In this document: positions 8,941 through 17,573 of the stretch, piece after piece
Layout: each line of letters begins with the position of its first letter
Numbering within the stretch: the stretch's first letter is position 1
Source: Deltaproteobacteria bacterium
Lineage (GTDB): Bacteria; Desulfobacterota; Syntrophorhabdia; Syntrophorhabdales; Syntrophorhabdaceae
Reading direction: 5' to 3'
DNA length: 64,000 nt
NCBI GenBank assembly: GCA_029777945.1
Contig: JAKORG010000080.1
Location: 1-64,000 of the forward strand
Made by a program: the position numbers and the translations under genes
Notes under the pieces: model-generated
Databases searched by the model: none
Seen by the model: the letters and a program-made list of their open reading frames with translations, nothing else
Told to the model about the DNA's origin: nothing

Positions 8941-10004
8941 CTTATTATCTTTTTTAATGCCTCTATAAATATCCTGTTTTCTTCTGACTTGCCCATTGTC
9001 ACTCTTATATAATCAGGCATGCCGTAGGCGCCCATCCAACGAACAAGTATCCTTTCCTCGAATAATCTTTTTGTTATATATTCTGCATCATGGCCTATCT
9101 TTACAAGGATAAAATTTGCCTCTGTGGGGACATACTCTAAGGAAAGTTTATCAAATTCTCTGTAAAAAAATGCCTTTTCCTTTTTATTGTTATTGAGTAC
9201 ATTTTTGAGAAAATCATTATCAGATAAGGCCGCCCTTGCAGCAACCAGTGCAATTGAATTTATGCTGAAGGGCTGTCTTGTCCTCTCTAAATATGATATT
9301 AAAGACCCTTCCCCTATACAGTAACCGATTCTCAGGCCTGCCAGGGCATATGCCTTGGAAAACGTCTTTAAGATTAAAACAGGGTATGCCTCTATAAATT
9401 TTAAAGATTGGGGAAAATCCCTATCCTCTACAAATTCTCCATATGCCTCATCAACGGCAACGAGGATGTGGTCTGGAATTTCTTTTATAAAATCAAGAAA
9501 CTCATTTTCTTTAAAAATGGTGCCTGTGGGGTTTAGAGGGTTATTTAAAAAGATAATCCTTGTATCAGAATCTATCGCATCTTTTATACCCTTCAGGTCT
9601 GTCTTCATATTTTTGAGGGGCACTTTCTTGAGATTGTAGCCATAAACCTTCGATGCGATGCCATAAAAGGGAAAGGAAGGTTCTGTAACTATTACACCCT
9701 TCTTTCCTTTGTGTCTTAATGCCTTTAATATCATCTCTATGATCTCATCGGAGCCGTCTCCTAATACCACCTGTTCTGTCTTTATACCGAATTTTAAGGC
9801 AATAGATTCTTTTAATTCGTATTCACCTCCTGGATATCTGCTTATACCGAATAGATTATCGAGCACAGCCTCTAACACTGCCTTTGAAGGCGGATATGGG
9901 TTTTCGTTTGAGGCAAGCCTAATCCATCCATCAGCGTCACCGTACATCATTGCCTTTGGATAATGGGGTATCTCCTTGATTTCTTTTTCTATATCTATAC
10001 TCAT
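8937..10004 (-). CDS. hisC: Histidinol-phosphate aminotransferase
   Basis: A fold-type I PLP aminotransferase of 355 residues. LASNENPYPPS near the N terminus, LGDGSDEIIE, NNPLNPTG, VDEAYGEF and the PLP-lysine motif KTFSKAYALAGLRIGY are all in place and match HisC, which converts imidazole-acetol phosphate to histidinol phosphate. It overlaps cmk by 4 nt and the PHP gene by 4 nt. No other histidine gene is nearby, so it may be the only HisC, or a broad-range aromatic/histidinol-phosphate aminotransferase; the sequence does not decide. Confidence 0.92.
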   Translation of the reverse strand: MSIDIEKEIKEIPHYPKAMMYGDADGWIRLASNENPYPPSKAVLEAVLDNLFGISRYPGGEYELKESIALKFGIKTEQVVLGDGSDEIIEMILKALRHKGKKGVIVTEPSFPFYGIASKVYGYNLKKVPLKNMKTDLKGIKDAIDSDTRIIFLNNPLNPTGTIFKENEFLDFIKEIPDHILVAVDEAYGEFVEDRDFPQSLKFIEAYPVLILKTFSKAYALAGLRIGYCIGEGSLISYLERTRQPFSINSIALVAARAALSDNDFLKNVLNNNKKEKAFFYREFDKLSLEYVPTEANFILVKIGHDAEYITKRLFEERILVRWMGAYGMPDYIRVTMGKSEENRIFIEALKKIIR

Positions 10005-10660
10005 AAAATTTTATCCATCACCTTTTTTGCTAAATCTTGTGCGTTTTTCTGCATGAGGAAAAAGTCATCTATTGTTAACCCTGCACCTATTACGACCTTT
10101 TTTGCAAATTCGTCGGCTATTAAATCAGAAGGACTATGGGCATCTGTATCTATTATGAGCCTTGCGCCCATCTTTTTTGCAAGGGCTGCCACATGACCAT
10201 TTGTTAAAGAATGCCCCTTTCTCGCAGTAATCTCTATTAATGTTCCTTTTTGTGCTGCAAAGGCCATATCCTCTTCTGTGATTATACCTGGATGGGCAAG
10301 TATGTCTGCACCTGACTCTATTGCCTCTCTATTTGTCCCTGTCTTTACAGGCTCAGAAATGGTCTCGCCGTGAACCACCACATACCCTATGCCGATTTTT
10401 CTCAGTTCGTCTACTATTTCTTTTATAAGTCCAGGAGGGACATGGGTTATTTCAGCCCCTGGAATTATTGCTATATCTTTATAGAAATTTGCCTTTTTTA
10501 CAAGCTTTATTATAGAGGTTGCAACATGTTCAAAGTTTGTAGTATCCACATGGTCTGAAATGCCTATAACAGTGTAACCTATAACCTTTGCCCTCCTTGC
10601 AAGTTCTGAAGGCAACAGTTCACCATCGCTTAAAAGAGAATGGGTATGCAAATCTATCAT
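10001..10660 (-). CDS. PHP-domain phosphoesterase (histidinol-phosphatase family)
   Basis: The 219-residue protein is a complete PHP domain with the metal motifs IDLHTHSLLSDGE at the N terminus, GISDHVDT, PGAEITH, DILAHPG and IDTDAHSPSD. PHP proteins hydrolyse phosphate esters using up to three metals. The gene overlaps hisC by 4 nt, so a role as histidinol phosphatase is attractive. However, bacterial HisK-type enzymes are usually longer (about 260), so a tRNA/nucleotide phosphoesterase (YcdX/TrpH-like) is possible. It lies 8 nt after the bifunctional nuclease gene. Confidence 0.85.
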   Translation of the reverse strand: MIDLHTHSLLSDGELLPSELARRAKVIGYTVIGISDHVDTTNFEHVATSIIKLVKKANFYKDIAIIPGAEITHVPPGLIKEIVDELRKIGIGYVVVHGETISEPVKTGTNREAIESGADILAHPGIITEEDMAFAAQKGTLIEITARKGHSLTNGHVAALAKKMGARLIIDTDAHSPSDLIADEFAKKVVIGAGLTIDDFFLMQKNAQDLAKKVMDKIL

Positions 10661-10668
10661 AAACTTCC

Positions 10669-11166
10669 TTACATCTTATACTTTCCAAAATCATCTGTTG
10701 AGAGGTTTTCCAGTATATCCTCCCACTCGTTTGAATCCGTAACGACCTTATCTCCCTTACCTTCCAGGTCCACCTTTGAAGATTTTTTAATAACACTTTC
10801 TTCCACAAAAATAGGTGCCCCAACCCTTATGGCAATGGCTATGGCATCGCTTGGACGGGAATCGATGGTAAGTCTTTTATTATTCACATCGAGGTGTATC
10901 AATGCATAATACGTATTATCCCTTAAATCATTCACCTCGATCTTCACAACCTTTACATCAAGGTGTTCAAAGATATTCTTTATCAGGTCATGGGTCATGG
11001 GTCTCGGCGTCTTGATATTCTCTAAGGCAGTGGCAATACTCGATGCCTCGAGGAGCCCTATCCAAATGGGTAGCACATCTTTGTCCTCAAGGTCTTTAAG
11101 TAACACTATGGGCGTATTTGTAAAAGGGTCAACAGTTATTCCTGCGACCTTCATCTCCTTCAACAT
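10669..11166 (-). CDS. Bifunctional nuclease family protein (DUF151)
   Basis: A 165-residue member of the BFN/DUF151 family: VAGITVDPFTNTPIVLLKD, LPIWIGLLEASSIA and SRPSDAIAIAIRVGAPIFV are the conserved family blocks. Members studied in plants and Mycobacterium have been reported as RNase/DNase, but many bacterial ones are uncharacterised. The conserved core ends near residue 130, followed by a short charged tail. It is cotranscribed with miaB (19 nt upstream), an association common in this lineage. The strong sequence AAAGGAGGT lies a few nt before its ATG. Confidence 0.88.
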   Translation of the reverse strand: MLKEMKVAGITVDPFTNTPIVLLKDLEDKDVLPIWIGLLEASSIATALENIKTPRPMTHDLIKNIFEHLDVKVVKIEVNDLRDNTYYALIHLDVNNKRLTIDSRPSDAIAIAIRVGAPIFVEESVIKKSSKVDLEGKGDKVVTDSNEWEDILENLSTDDFGKYKM

Positions 11167-11185
11167 TTTATACCTCCTTTTTTGT

Positions 11186-12487
11186 TTATATCCATTCGCC
11201 TCTTAATGAATTTGCATAGCCCTTAATAATCTTCACATCAACCAATCTGCCTATCATATCATCGCCTCCCTTAAAATTTACAATCCTGTTGTGCCTTGTC
11301 CTTCCTGTTAAGTCATCTTTGGAACCTTTACTTTTGCCTTCAACGAGCACCTCAAGGATCCTTCCCTCCATCGCCTTATTCTTCTTAAGGGTAATCTGTT
11401 TTTGAACAGACTGCAGGTATTTTAGCCTCTCAAGGGCTACATCACGGGAAACCTCTTCTAAAAAAAGGGCTGCCTTAGTATATTTTCTCTTTGAGTAAGC
11501 AAAAGAAAAGATTCCGTCGAATTCGATGTGTGTTATGAGATTTAAAGTTTCCTTAAAATCCTCTTCTTCCTCTCCAGGGAATCCTACAATGCAATCAGCA
11601 GTGATGGCTATTTTGCTGCATACCTTTTTTAATCTTTCTACCTTCTCCACATATTCTGAGATTGTATAACCCCTGTTCATGAGCTTTAAAATTTTATCAG
11701 AACCGGATTGGAAAGGCAGGTGTATGTGTTCACATAGTTTATTCAACTCGCCAAAACAATCAATTAGTTCATCGGAGAGATCCTTTGGATGAGATGTAAC
11801 AAATCTTATTCTTTCTATCCCGTCTATTTTGTTTAGTGCTCTTAACAATGCAGGAAATGAAATATCATCTGTGCCTTTATTATAGGAATTCACATTCTGA
11901 CCGAGCAGTGTAATCTCTTTCACACCTTCTTGGGCAAGGGATTTTACTTCCTCTATGATATCTTTACTGGGCCTACTTATTTCTCTGCCCCTTACATAAG
12001 GGACTATACAATAACTGCAAAAGTTATTGCATCCTTTCATAATGGTTACATAGGCCTTTATTCTATTTTCGATGCACCATGGCTTGATAAAAAGGGATGG
12101 ACTACATCCGTTTTCAGTGACATCGCAGAAAAAACTGCCCTTTTCACCATATTCAATGGCATCTTTTATCTTGTGGATAGTAGAAGTGCCCAGGATAAAA
12201 TCTATATAAGGCAACCTATCTTTTAAAACCTCTTTTTCCTGCTGGGCAATACAGCCAGTAACACCTATGATAACCCCTCTGGCGTCCTTTATCTTTTTAA
12301 GTCTTCCCATAAGACTGAAAAATTTTTGTTCTGCCTTTTGTCTCACAGAACAGGTGTTTACAATAATAATGTCCGATTCTTTTATCTGGTCTGTTTGGGT
12401 ATGACCATTTACTCTGAGAAGATGGGCCATCTTCTCAGAGTCGTGTTCGTTCATCTGGCAACCAAAGGTCTCAATAAAAAACTTCAT
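11186..12487 (-). CDS. miaB: tRNA-2-methylthio-N6-isopentenyladenosine(37) synthase
   Basis: MiaB is a radical-SAM methylthiotransferase that modifies A37 in tRNAs reading UNN codons. The N-terminal UPF0004 domain supplies three cluster cysteines (TFGCQMN, NTCSVR, GCIAQQE). The radical-SAM motif CNNFCSYC lies near residue 153. The C-terminal TRAM domain (GKSKGSKDDLTGRTRHNRIVNF) is complete. The length of 433 is typical. It is in the minus-strand operon 10 nt after fbp. The MiaA partner is not in the window. Confidence 0.96.
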   Translation of the reverse strand: MKFFIETFGCQMNEHDSEKMAHLLRVNGHTQTDQIKESDIIIVNTCSVRQKAEQKFFSLMGRLKKIKDARGVIIGVTGCIAQQEKEVLKDRLPYIDFILGTSTIHKIKDAIEYGEKGSFFCDVTENGCSPSLFIKPWCIENRIKAYVTIMKGCNNFCSYCIVPYVRGREISRPSKDIIEEVKSLAQEGVKEITLLGQNVNSYNKGTDDISFPALLRALNKIDGIERIRFVTSHPKDLSDELIDCFGELNKLCEHIHLPFQSGSDKILKLMNRGYTISEYVEKVERLKKVCSKIAITADCIVGFPGEEEEDFKETLNLITHIEFDGIFSFAYSKRKYTKAALFLEEVSRDVALERLKYLQSVQKQITLKKNKAMEGRILEVLVEGKSKGSKDDLTGRTRHNRIVNFKGGDDMIGRLVDVKIIKGYANSLRGEWI

Positions 12488-12497
12488 TTATAATCTC

Positions 12498-13601
12498 TTA
12501 TTTTCCTTTTATTTTAAATCTGGGATCGAGCTTTTTCATCTTTTCCACAATCCCGCCATATTCAAGTTCAGAGTATGGAAGCATAGCCATACCTGAGAAT
12601 CCCTGCTGTCTTAGCTCTGTTGCCTTTCTTGACACCTTTGACCTTATATAATCCCAGTATGGATGGTCAAATGCATCGGCAGGTTCGGTAAGTTTACCTT
12701 TATGGACGCAGAAGGCCATACATGCCACAACCGGTGGACCATCAAAATAAGATACCGGTGAGTTCATCTTTACTGGCATAAGAGGCCCTGTGTGACTACC
12801 CCTCATAAAACCTGCAACATAATGACCTATGCTATAAGGTGCCAGCACCTCCCCTGTTGCAGGAAATGCACCCTGCACACGGACGAGCATAACAGGGTCA
12901 TCCTTTCCTGTATATTTGCCTGCAATGTTATGTAGCCTTGTTGTGCTTACAACTGCTGCAATTTCTCCTGAACCCCTCGAGTAAATGGATTCAATTACAA
13001 ATCTCTCGTTATCCCTTAGAAGGGCCGCAATGTCATACAGGTCTTCTGGGGTATTCAATTCTATAACTCTGTCTCCCTCTGTATAATTTACATCCATTAT
13101 GTGAAATGTAAAGCCCTTCTCCATTGCAGGAGACAGAATTAGACCTGAATTATACATGGGATCGGCAAATCCGAGAAATAGGGGAAGGTTGTATGCGCCC
13201 GGGTCTGTCTTATCTGCGGCAAATAATAAAAATGGTTCATTTGGTCTTTCTTCGAATTCCATCTCTGCTACTGCAGGCCCCATACCCTTGACATTACCGG
13301 AAAAGGCATCCTTTAATAAATCCTGACCTGCACCGTATAGACCCTGTTCCTTTGCAATGGCAGTGCCTGCAACAAAGGCATCCCAGGCAAGTTTATGAAC
13401 CTTTTCATTGCCCACGCCTTGGGAATGGGAGAAAAGTATTGCCACATCATCTCCGGTATGGGACACAAAAAAATCATTTATAATCCCCTTTCCTTCATCT
13501 TCTATGTACTCGGCAACCCTTTTTATCAATCTTTCACTCGGTTTTATGTGCCCCCCTATACTACCAATGTCTGCCTTAATTACTGAAAGCGTAACCTTCA
13601 T
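12498..13601 (-). CDS. fbp: Fructose-1,6-bisphosphate aldolase/phosphatase (type V, archaeal-type)
   Basis: This 367-residue protein matches the bifunctional FBPA/P family: start MKVTLSVIKADIGSIGGH, metal and phosphate sites SHTGDDVAILFSH and AADKTDPGAYN, and the C-terminal half with YFDGPPVVACMAF and YIRSKVSRKATELRQQGF. The family condenses DHAP and GAP to FBP and then dephosphorylates it, committing carbon to gluconeogenesis. It is found in archaea and in deep-branching or thermophilic/anaerobic bacteria, which suits an organism growing on C1-C3 compounds or fatty acids. It overlaps surE by 4 nt. The ATG is preceded by AAGGAGGT. Confidence 0.95.
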   Translation of the reverse strand: MKVTLSVIKADIGSIGGHIKPSERLIKRVAEYIEDEGKGIINDFFVSHTGDDVAILFSHSQGVGNEKVHKLAWDAFVAGTAIAKEQGLYGAGQDLLKDAFSGNVKGMGPAVAEMEFEERPNEPFLLFAADKTDPGAYNLPLFLGFADPMYNSGLILSPAMEKGFTFHIMDVNYTEGDRVIELNTPEDLYDIAALLRDNERFVIESIYSRGSGEIAAVVSTTRLHNIAGKYTGKDDPVMLVRVQGAFPATGEVLAPYSIGHYVAGFMRGSHTGPLMPVKMNSPVSYFDGPPVVACMAFCVHKGKLTEPADAFDHPYWDYIRSKVSRKATELRQQGFSGMAMLPYSELEYGGIVEKMKKLDPRFKIKGK

Positions 13602-14353
13602 AAAGACCTCCTTAAAATTTTTTTTAGTTTATCTATGTAATAATTATTCGTTAGATCTAAACTCAACGGTGTAACAGAGACAAAACCCTTTTCTACTGCA
13701 ATGAAATCGCTTCCATCTATTTTTTCATATGTATCACCGTTACCACCTATCCAGTAATATTTATTACCCCTCGGATCTATCCTCTCTGTAATAATATCAT
13801 TATATAACCTTTTTCCGAGCCTTGTCACCAAAAAACCTTTTATTTCATCAAAAGGAAGATTGGGGATATTGATATTCAAAAAAACATCCTTTAACATCTT
13901 TTTAAGGTCATCTTTAAACAATTCTAATAATCTAAATACTACCATTGCTGCATCTTTAAAATAAAAATTCTCTCTCCCAGAAATAGACACTGCCATAGAG
14001 GCAATACCCATAAAAGCACCTTCCTTTGCAGCAGCCACAGTCCCTGAATAGTGCACATCTTGACCCATATTAGGTCCTTTATTAATACCCGATATAATAA
14101 CATCAGGTTTTTTTGGTAATATCTTATTTAAAGCAAGGCAAATACAGTCAGCAGGTGTCCCGTTGGTGCAATATATATTATGAGACAGATGCTTTATCCT
14201 CAATGGTTTATGAATAGTAACTGCATGGCTGACACATGTCCTTTCCTTTTCAGGGGCCACAACAAAAACATCGTGATGTTTTTCAAAAATTTCTTTTAGA
14301 GATATCAGCCCTTCAGAATGGATACCGTCGTCATTTGACAAGAGAATAAGCAA
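13598..14353 (-). CDS. surE: 5'/3'-nucleotidase SurE
   Basis: SurE is a metal-dependent nucleoside-monophosphate phosphatase active in stationary-phase survival. LLSNDDGIHSEGL at the N terminus holds the paired Asp metal ligands, APEKERTCVSHAVT and TNGTPADC follow, and SGINKGPNMGQDVHYSGTVAAA carries the Asn/Ser site. The length of 251 is normal. It is the first protein gene of the 14-gene minus-strand run, 58 nt downstream of tRNA-Pro. Transcription probably starts before the tRNA. Confidence 0.96.
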   Translation of the reverse strand: MLILLSNDDGIHSEGLISLKEIFEKHHDVFVVAPEKERTCVSHAVTIHKPLRIKHLSHNIYCTNGTPADCICLALNKILPKKPDVIISGINKGPNMGQDVHYSGTVAAAKEGAFMGIASMAVSISGRENFYFKDAAMVVFRLLELFKDDLKKMLKDVFLNINIPNLPFDEIKGFLVTRLGKRLYNDIITERIDPRGNKYYWIGGNGDTYEKIDGSDFIAVEKGFVSVTPLSLDLTNNYYIDKLKKILRRSL

Positions 14354-14411
14354 TGTTTCACCGTGTAAATGGGTGGATAATTTTATTTTCAGGCATCTAA
14401 ATTAATTAAAT

Positions 14412-14486
14412 CGGGGCGACGGGATTTGAACCTGCGACCTCTTGCACCCCAAGCAAGTGCGCTAAACCATGCTGCGCTACGCCCCG
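14412..14486 (-). tRNA. tRNA-Pro (anticodon GGG)
   Basis: Read on the minus strand, a seven-base acceptor stem CGGGGCG pairs with CGCCCCG; D arm GCGC/GCGC, anticodon stem CTTGC/GCAAG with loop TTGGGGT (anticodon GGG, positions 34-36), and T arm with TTCAAAT loop all form. The CCA end is not encoded; the sequence continues into AATTTAATT. It lies immediately upstream of surE on the same strand and may be processed from the same transcript. Confidence 0.95.
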
Positions 14487-14496
14487 ATACAATAAG

Positions 14497-14525
14497 ATTT
14501 TACAGCATATCTTTTCAAAAGTCTA
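14497..14525 (-). promoter_or_regulatory. Candidate sigma-70 promoter for tRNA-Pro and the surE operon
   Basis: On the minus strand TAGACT (14520-14525) and TAAAAT (14497-14502) are separated by 17 nt, with the -10 end 10 nt upstream of the tRNA 5' end. The -35 matches four of six consensus bases and the -10 five of six. It is the only reasonable element I see ahead of the 14-gene run. Confidence 0.45.
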
Positions 14526-14561
14526 TATGTTTTAAACACAAAATTAAAATTAAAAAAACTA

Positions 14562-14591
14562 TTGACAAACATGCAAGGCTCTGATTGAATA
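14562..14591 (+). promoter_or_regulatory. Promoter of panBCD
   Basis: A perfect -35 TTGACA (14562-14567) is followed after 18 nt by TGAATA (14586-14591). The predicted start near 14597 lies about 10 nt upstream of the pan-motif hairpin, so the hairpin would be at the 5' end of the transcript. Confidence 0.55.
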
Positions 14592-14606
14592 TTATTGTAA
14601 AAAAAA

Positions 14607-14642
14607 CCGCTTGGATCCAAAAGGATGACTGGACCGAGACGG
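14607..14642 (+). promoter_or_regulatory. pan-motif RNA hairpin (putative regulatory RNA of pantothenate genes)
   Basis: The segment folds as CCG/CGG, then CTTGG/CCGAG, then TCC/GGA around a 12-nt loop. There is one unpaired A on the 5' side (14615) and one on the 3' side (14639). A hairpin with two bulged adenosines directly upstream of pantothenate genes is the published description of the pan RNA motif, reported from Firmicutes, Chloroflexi and deltaproteobacteria. The folding is seen directly; assignment to the motif is from memory of its description and was not checked against a covariance model. Only one copy is visible, whereas tandem copies are common. Confidence 0.7.
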
Positions 14643-14661
14643 AAGGAGATTTAATTAGTAG

Positions 14662-14691
14662 CCTTCTGAACCGTGTTCAGGAGGTTTTTTT
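14662..14691 (+). terminator. Intrinsic terminator (attenuator) upstream of panB
   Basis: CCTTCTGAAC (14662-14671) pairs over ten positions, one a G-T wobble, with GTTCAGGAGG (14675-14684) around a 3-nt loop, followed by seven T (14685-14691). It lies in the 5' leader between the pan-motif hairpin and the panB start (14707), so it can end transcription before the operon. This suggests control by attenuation. Confidence 0.88.
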
Positions 14692-14706
14692 ATTATAGGT
14701 AAAAAA

Positions 14707-15501
14707 ATGGAACAAAAGACTGTTCCCTATATAAAAGATCAAAAGGGCAAAAAAAAACTTACCATGCTTACTGCCTACGATTATATCATGGCATCCATAT
14801 TAGACGAACAGGATGTGGATATGATACTTGTCGGTGATTCAGTAGGCACCACTGTTCTCGGCTATCCCAATACCATACCCGTCACAATAGAAGAGATGAT
14901 CCATCACACAAAGGCTGTAGTAAAGGCCACAAAAAATGCCCTTGTTATAATAGATATGCCCTTTATGTCTTATCAGGAAAGTGTTGAACAGGCAAAAGGG
15001 AATGCCGGTAGAATGATGAAGGAAAGCCTTGCCAGTGCCGTAAAACTCGAAGGCGGGCAAAACATGAAAGATACCATTAAGGCAATCGTTGATATTGATA
15101 TCCCTGTTATGGGTCATGTGGGTCTGACACCACAATCAATCCATAGAATGGGCGGTTATAAGGTTCAGGGCAAAGGAAAAGAAGCGGAAAGACTTATACA
15201 GGATGCCTTAGCTATTGAAGAGGCTGGAGCCTTTTGTGTTGTCCTTGAATGTGTACCCAGAGACCTTGCAAAGGAAATAACAGGTATGCTCAAAATCCCT
15301 ACCATAGGGATAGGTGCAGGACCAGACTGCGATGGACAGGTTTTGGTAATATACGACCTGTTAGGTCTCTCAGGTGATTTTAGGCCGAAATTTGTAAAAA
15401 GATATGCAAATCTGAAAGATGAAATATCTAAGGCAGTAAAAACATACATTGAGGAGGTTAAAGAAGGCACATTTCCTGATGACAGCCATTCTTTTCATTG
15501 A
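14707..15501 (+). CDS. panB: 3-methyl-2-oxobutanoate hydroxymethyltransferase
   Basis: PanB transfers a hydroxymethyl group from methylene-tetrahydrofolate to alpha-ketoisovalerate, giving ketopantoate. LVGDSVGTTVLGY, GHVGLTPQSIH and FCVVLECVPRDLAKEI are the metal/substrate and catalytic-Glu blocks of the family, and IGIGAGPDCDGQVLV follows. The length of 264 is typical. It is the first gene of panB-panC-panD, six nt before panC. The ribosome site before the ATG is weak (AGG at 14697-14699). Confidence 0.97.
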   Translation: MEQKTVPYIKDQKGKKKLTMLTAYDYIMASILDEQDVDMILVGDSVGTTVLGYPNTIPVTIEEMIHHTKAVVKATKNALVIIDMPFMSYQESVEQAKGNAGRMMKESLASAVKLEGGQNMKDTIKAIVDIDIPVMGHVGLTPQSIHRMGGYKVQGKGKEAERLIQDALAIEEAGAFCVVLECVPRDLAKEITGMLKIPTIGIGAGPDCDGQVLVIYDLLGLSGDFRPKFVKRYANLKDEISKAVKTYIEEVKEGTFPDDSHSFH

Positions 15502-15507
15502 AAAGCC

Positions 15508-16353
15508 ATGAAGATAATAAATAGCATCTATGAAATGCAAAAACAAGCAGAGGCACTAAGGGCTTCAAAAAAAATAATAGGCTTTGTGCCCACAATGGGT
15601 TATCTTCATGAGGGACATTTGAGCCTTGTGAGAAAGGCAAGGGAACTAAGCGATATAGTGGTGGTTAGCATCTTTGTAAATCCCACCCAGTTCGGACCAA
15701 ATGAAGATTTAGACAGATATCCCAGGGATTTTGAGAGAGATAGAAAACTTCTCGAGCAAGAAAACACAGACATCATATTTTATCCAGAGGCAAAGGATAT
15801 GTATCCTGAGGGCTTTTGCACATACGTGCAGGTAAGGGGCATGGAGGATTTTTTATGCGGTAAATCGAGAAAAGGACATTTTATAGGAGTGGCAATGGTT
15901 GTCATAAAACTATTTAATATAGTAAAGCCCCATTATGCTGTATTTGGTTTAAAGGATTATCAGCAATTTAAAATCATTGAAAGAATGGTTAAAGACCTCA
16001 ATATGGACCTTGAAGTAATTCCATACCCTACGGTAAGGGAAAAGGATGGTCTTGCCTTAAGCTCAAGGAATACCTATCTAAGTGAAGAAGAGAGAAAAAA
16101 GGCGCTCATTATATACGAATCGATTAAAACCTTAAAAGAGATGTTTAAAAAAGGAATAAGGGATCCTAATGCATTAAAGCAAAGGGCCAAAGAAATGCTT
16201 GAATCAGAAGGAGGGGTAATCATTGATTATATAAGTATTTGTGATACAGAAACTCTTGAAGAGTTGACAATTATAAAAGACAAGGCCTTATATGCCATTG
16301 CCTGTTTTGTAGGAAAGACAAGGCTTATTGACAATTCAATCCTGGAGGTTTAA
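15508..16353 (+). CDS. panC: Pantoate--beta-alanine ligase
   Basis: PanC joins pantoate and beta-alanine with ATP to form pantothenate through a pantoyl-adenylate. It has the nucleotidyl-transferase signatures [12 protein letters not shown] (HIGH-like) and [10 protein letters not shown] (KMSKS-like), plus [22 protein letters not shown] and FGLKDYQQF. The 281-residue length is typical. It is 6 nt after panB and 2 nt before panD, in one operon. Confidence 0.97.
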   Translation: MKIINSIYEMQKQAEALRASKKIIGFVPTMGYLHEGHLSLVRKARELSDIVVVSIFVNPTQFGPNEDLDRYPRDFERDRKLLEQENTDIIFYPEAKDMYPEGFCTYVQVRGMEDFLCGKSRKGHFIGVAMVVIKLFNIVKPHYAVFGLKDYQQFKIIERMVKDLNMDLEVIPYPTVREKDGLALSSRNTYLSEEERKKALIIYESIKTLKEMFKKGIRDPNALKQRAKEMLESEGGVIIDYISICDTETLEELTIIKDKALYAIACFVGKTRLIDNSILEV

Positions 16354-16355
16354 AC

Positions 16356-16727
16356 ATGTTTAAGACTATGATGAAATCAAAAATACACAGGGCAAGGGTT
16401 ACAGAAAGCAATTTGCATTATGAGGGCAGTATCACCATAGATGAGGCCCTTATGGAACAGGCAGATATTTTGCCATACGAACAGGTGGATATATACAATG
16501 TAACAAATGGTGAACGCTTTACAACATATGCCATAAAAGGAGAAAGAAATTCAGGTATTATCTGCATTAACGGTGCAGCAGCCCATAAGGCAAAAAAAGA
16601 TGACCTCATAATAATTGTAACCTATGCAAGCTATGATGAAAAAGAGCTGGCATCTTTTAAACCGAAAAAGGTATACGTGGATAACAACAACAGGATAAAA
16701 AATCAATTAAGGGTTGTGACGAACTAA
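16356..16727 (+). CDS. panD: Aspartate 1-decarboxylase (pyruvoyl-dependent proenzyme)
   Basis: PanD decarboxylates aspartate to beta-alanine. The self-cleavage site G24-S25 lies in YEGSITID, giving a pyruvoyl group on the alpha chain, the same numbering as in E. coli. R54-containing [10 protein letters not shown] and the ICINGAAAH block (substrate and oxyanion sites) are present. The length of 123 is normal. Having PanB, C and D adjacent means pantothenate can be made from aspartate and ketoisovalerate, apart from the ketopantoate reductase step (PanE/IlvC), which is not in the window. Confidence 0.96.
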   Translation: MFKTMMKSKIHRARVTESNLHYEGSITIDEALMEQADILPYEQVDIYNVTNGERFTTYAIKGERNSGIICINGAAAHKAKKDDLIIIVTYASYDEKELASFKPKKVYVDNNNRIKNQLRVVTN

Positions 16728-16807
16728 AGTAAGAAATTTATTAACTCTCGTTGAATATTATCATTTTCGTTTAATGGGCTTATGGACTATTCTATTTTCT
16801 CAAAAGA

Positions 16808-17374
16808 TTATAAATTTTTTCCCATAGAAAATGCATTGCCGAGAAAGTGACCTATCCCAAAATATTTTCTCAGCTCAGGCGCGTATATAATAGGTTTTAC
16901 CTTCTCAATATCAATTAAACTTGCTTTTAAAATAACAGATTCATCTGCCTTTAAGTCGAGTATCTCTGCTATAAACTGTGTATGAAGCCCTATCTCATTA
17001 ATCTGAATGACACGGCATTCGAGAATAAAAGGAAATTCTTCAATATAAGGTGCCTCAACTACATCTGATTTAACAGGTGTTAATCCTGTTTTGGCAAATT
17101 TATCCACATCTCTGCCAGAATAAATACCAAAAAAATCCACTTCTTTTACATATTTTTCCGAAGGTATGTTAACAGTAAATGCCTTGTTTTCCATGATATT
17201 TTCATATGTGTAAGTTGCCTTTCTCAGCGATATGGATATACACGGCGGGTCTGAACAACATATCCCTCCCCAGGCAACAGTGGCGGCATTTGGTCTTTTA
17301 TTTCTGTCATAAGTTCCTATGACAAATATAGGTGCAGGATGGACAACGGTCTTTCTTCCAAGTGATTTCTTCAT
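16808..17374 (-). CDS. Flavin reductase family protein (FMN-binding split barrel)
   Basis: The 188-residue protein has the FlaR-type FMN-binding pattern: [46 protein letters not shown] and [12 protein letters not shown]. Homologues in anaerobes (flavoredoxin-like) bind FMN tightly and act as electron-transfer proteins or NAD(P)H:flavin reductases. The true substrate is unknown. It is downstream of rnc and a small gene on the same strand and converges with panD. Its start is preceded by the tail of the small gene at 17385 (10-nt gap). Confidence 0.85.
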   Translation of the reverse strand: MKKSLGRKTVVHPAPIFVIGTYDRNKRPNAATVAWGGICCSDPPCISISLRKATYTYENIMENKAFTVNIPSEKYVKEVDFFGIYSGRDVDKFAKTGLTPVKSDVVEAPYIEEFPFILECRVIQINEIGLHTQFIAEILDLKADESVILKASLIDIEKVKPIIYAPELRKYFGIGHFLGNAFSMGKNL

Positions 17375-17384
17375 ATTTATCCCC

Positions 17385-17573
17385 TCAAATATCCTCTGTC
17401 TTATTTTCTCTTTTTCTGGCTTCTTCTTCCTTTTCAGCCAGATCGTATAATTCTCTTAAGTATATACACAAATGCTCCCTTGAGTATAAAGGCGCATTTG
17501 GGTTGTAAATAACCATATTTTTAGGTTGTTCTACACTTTTTTCTTTATCTTCTTCTAAAATTTTACCTGACAT
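17385..17573 (-). CDS. Small conserved-looking protein of unknown function (62 aa)
   Basis: The start is placed at the ATG at 17573, which overlaps the end of rnc by 11 nt; a longer in-frame version would lie inside the rnc coding region and has the Arg/Gln-rich composition of a shadow frame. The 62-residue product is hydrophilic and ends in a charged helix ([18 protein letters not shown]). [21 protein letters not shown] is its most protein-like part. There is no recognised domain and no clear Shine-Dalgarno sequence; translation would rely on coupling to rnc. Confidence 0.5.
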   Translation of the reverse strand: MSGKILEEDKEKSVEQPKNMVIYNPNAPLYSREHLCIYLRELYDLAEKEEEARKRENKTEDI

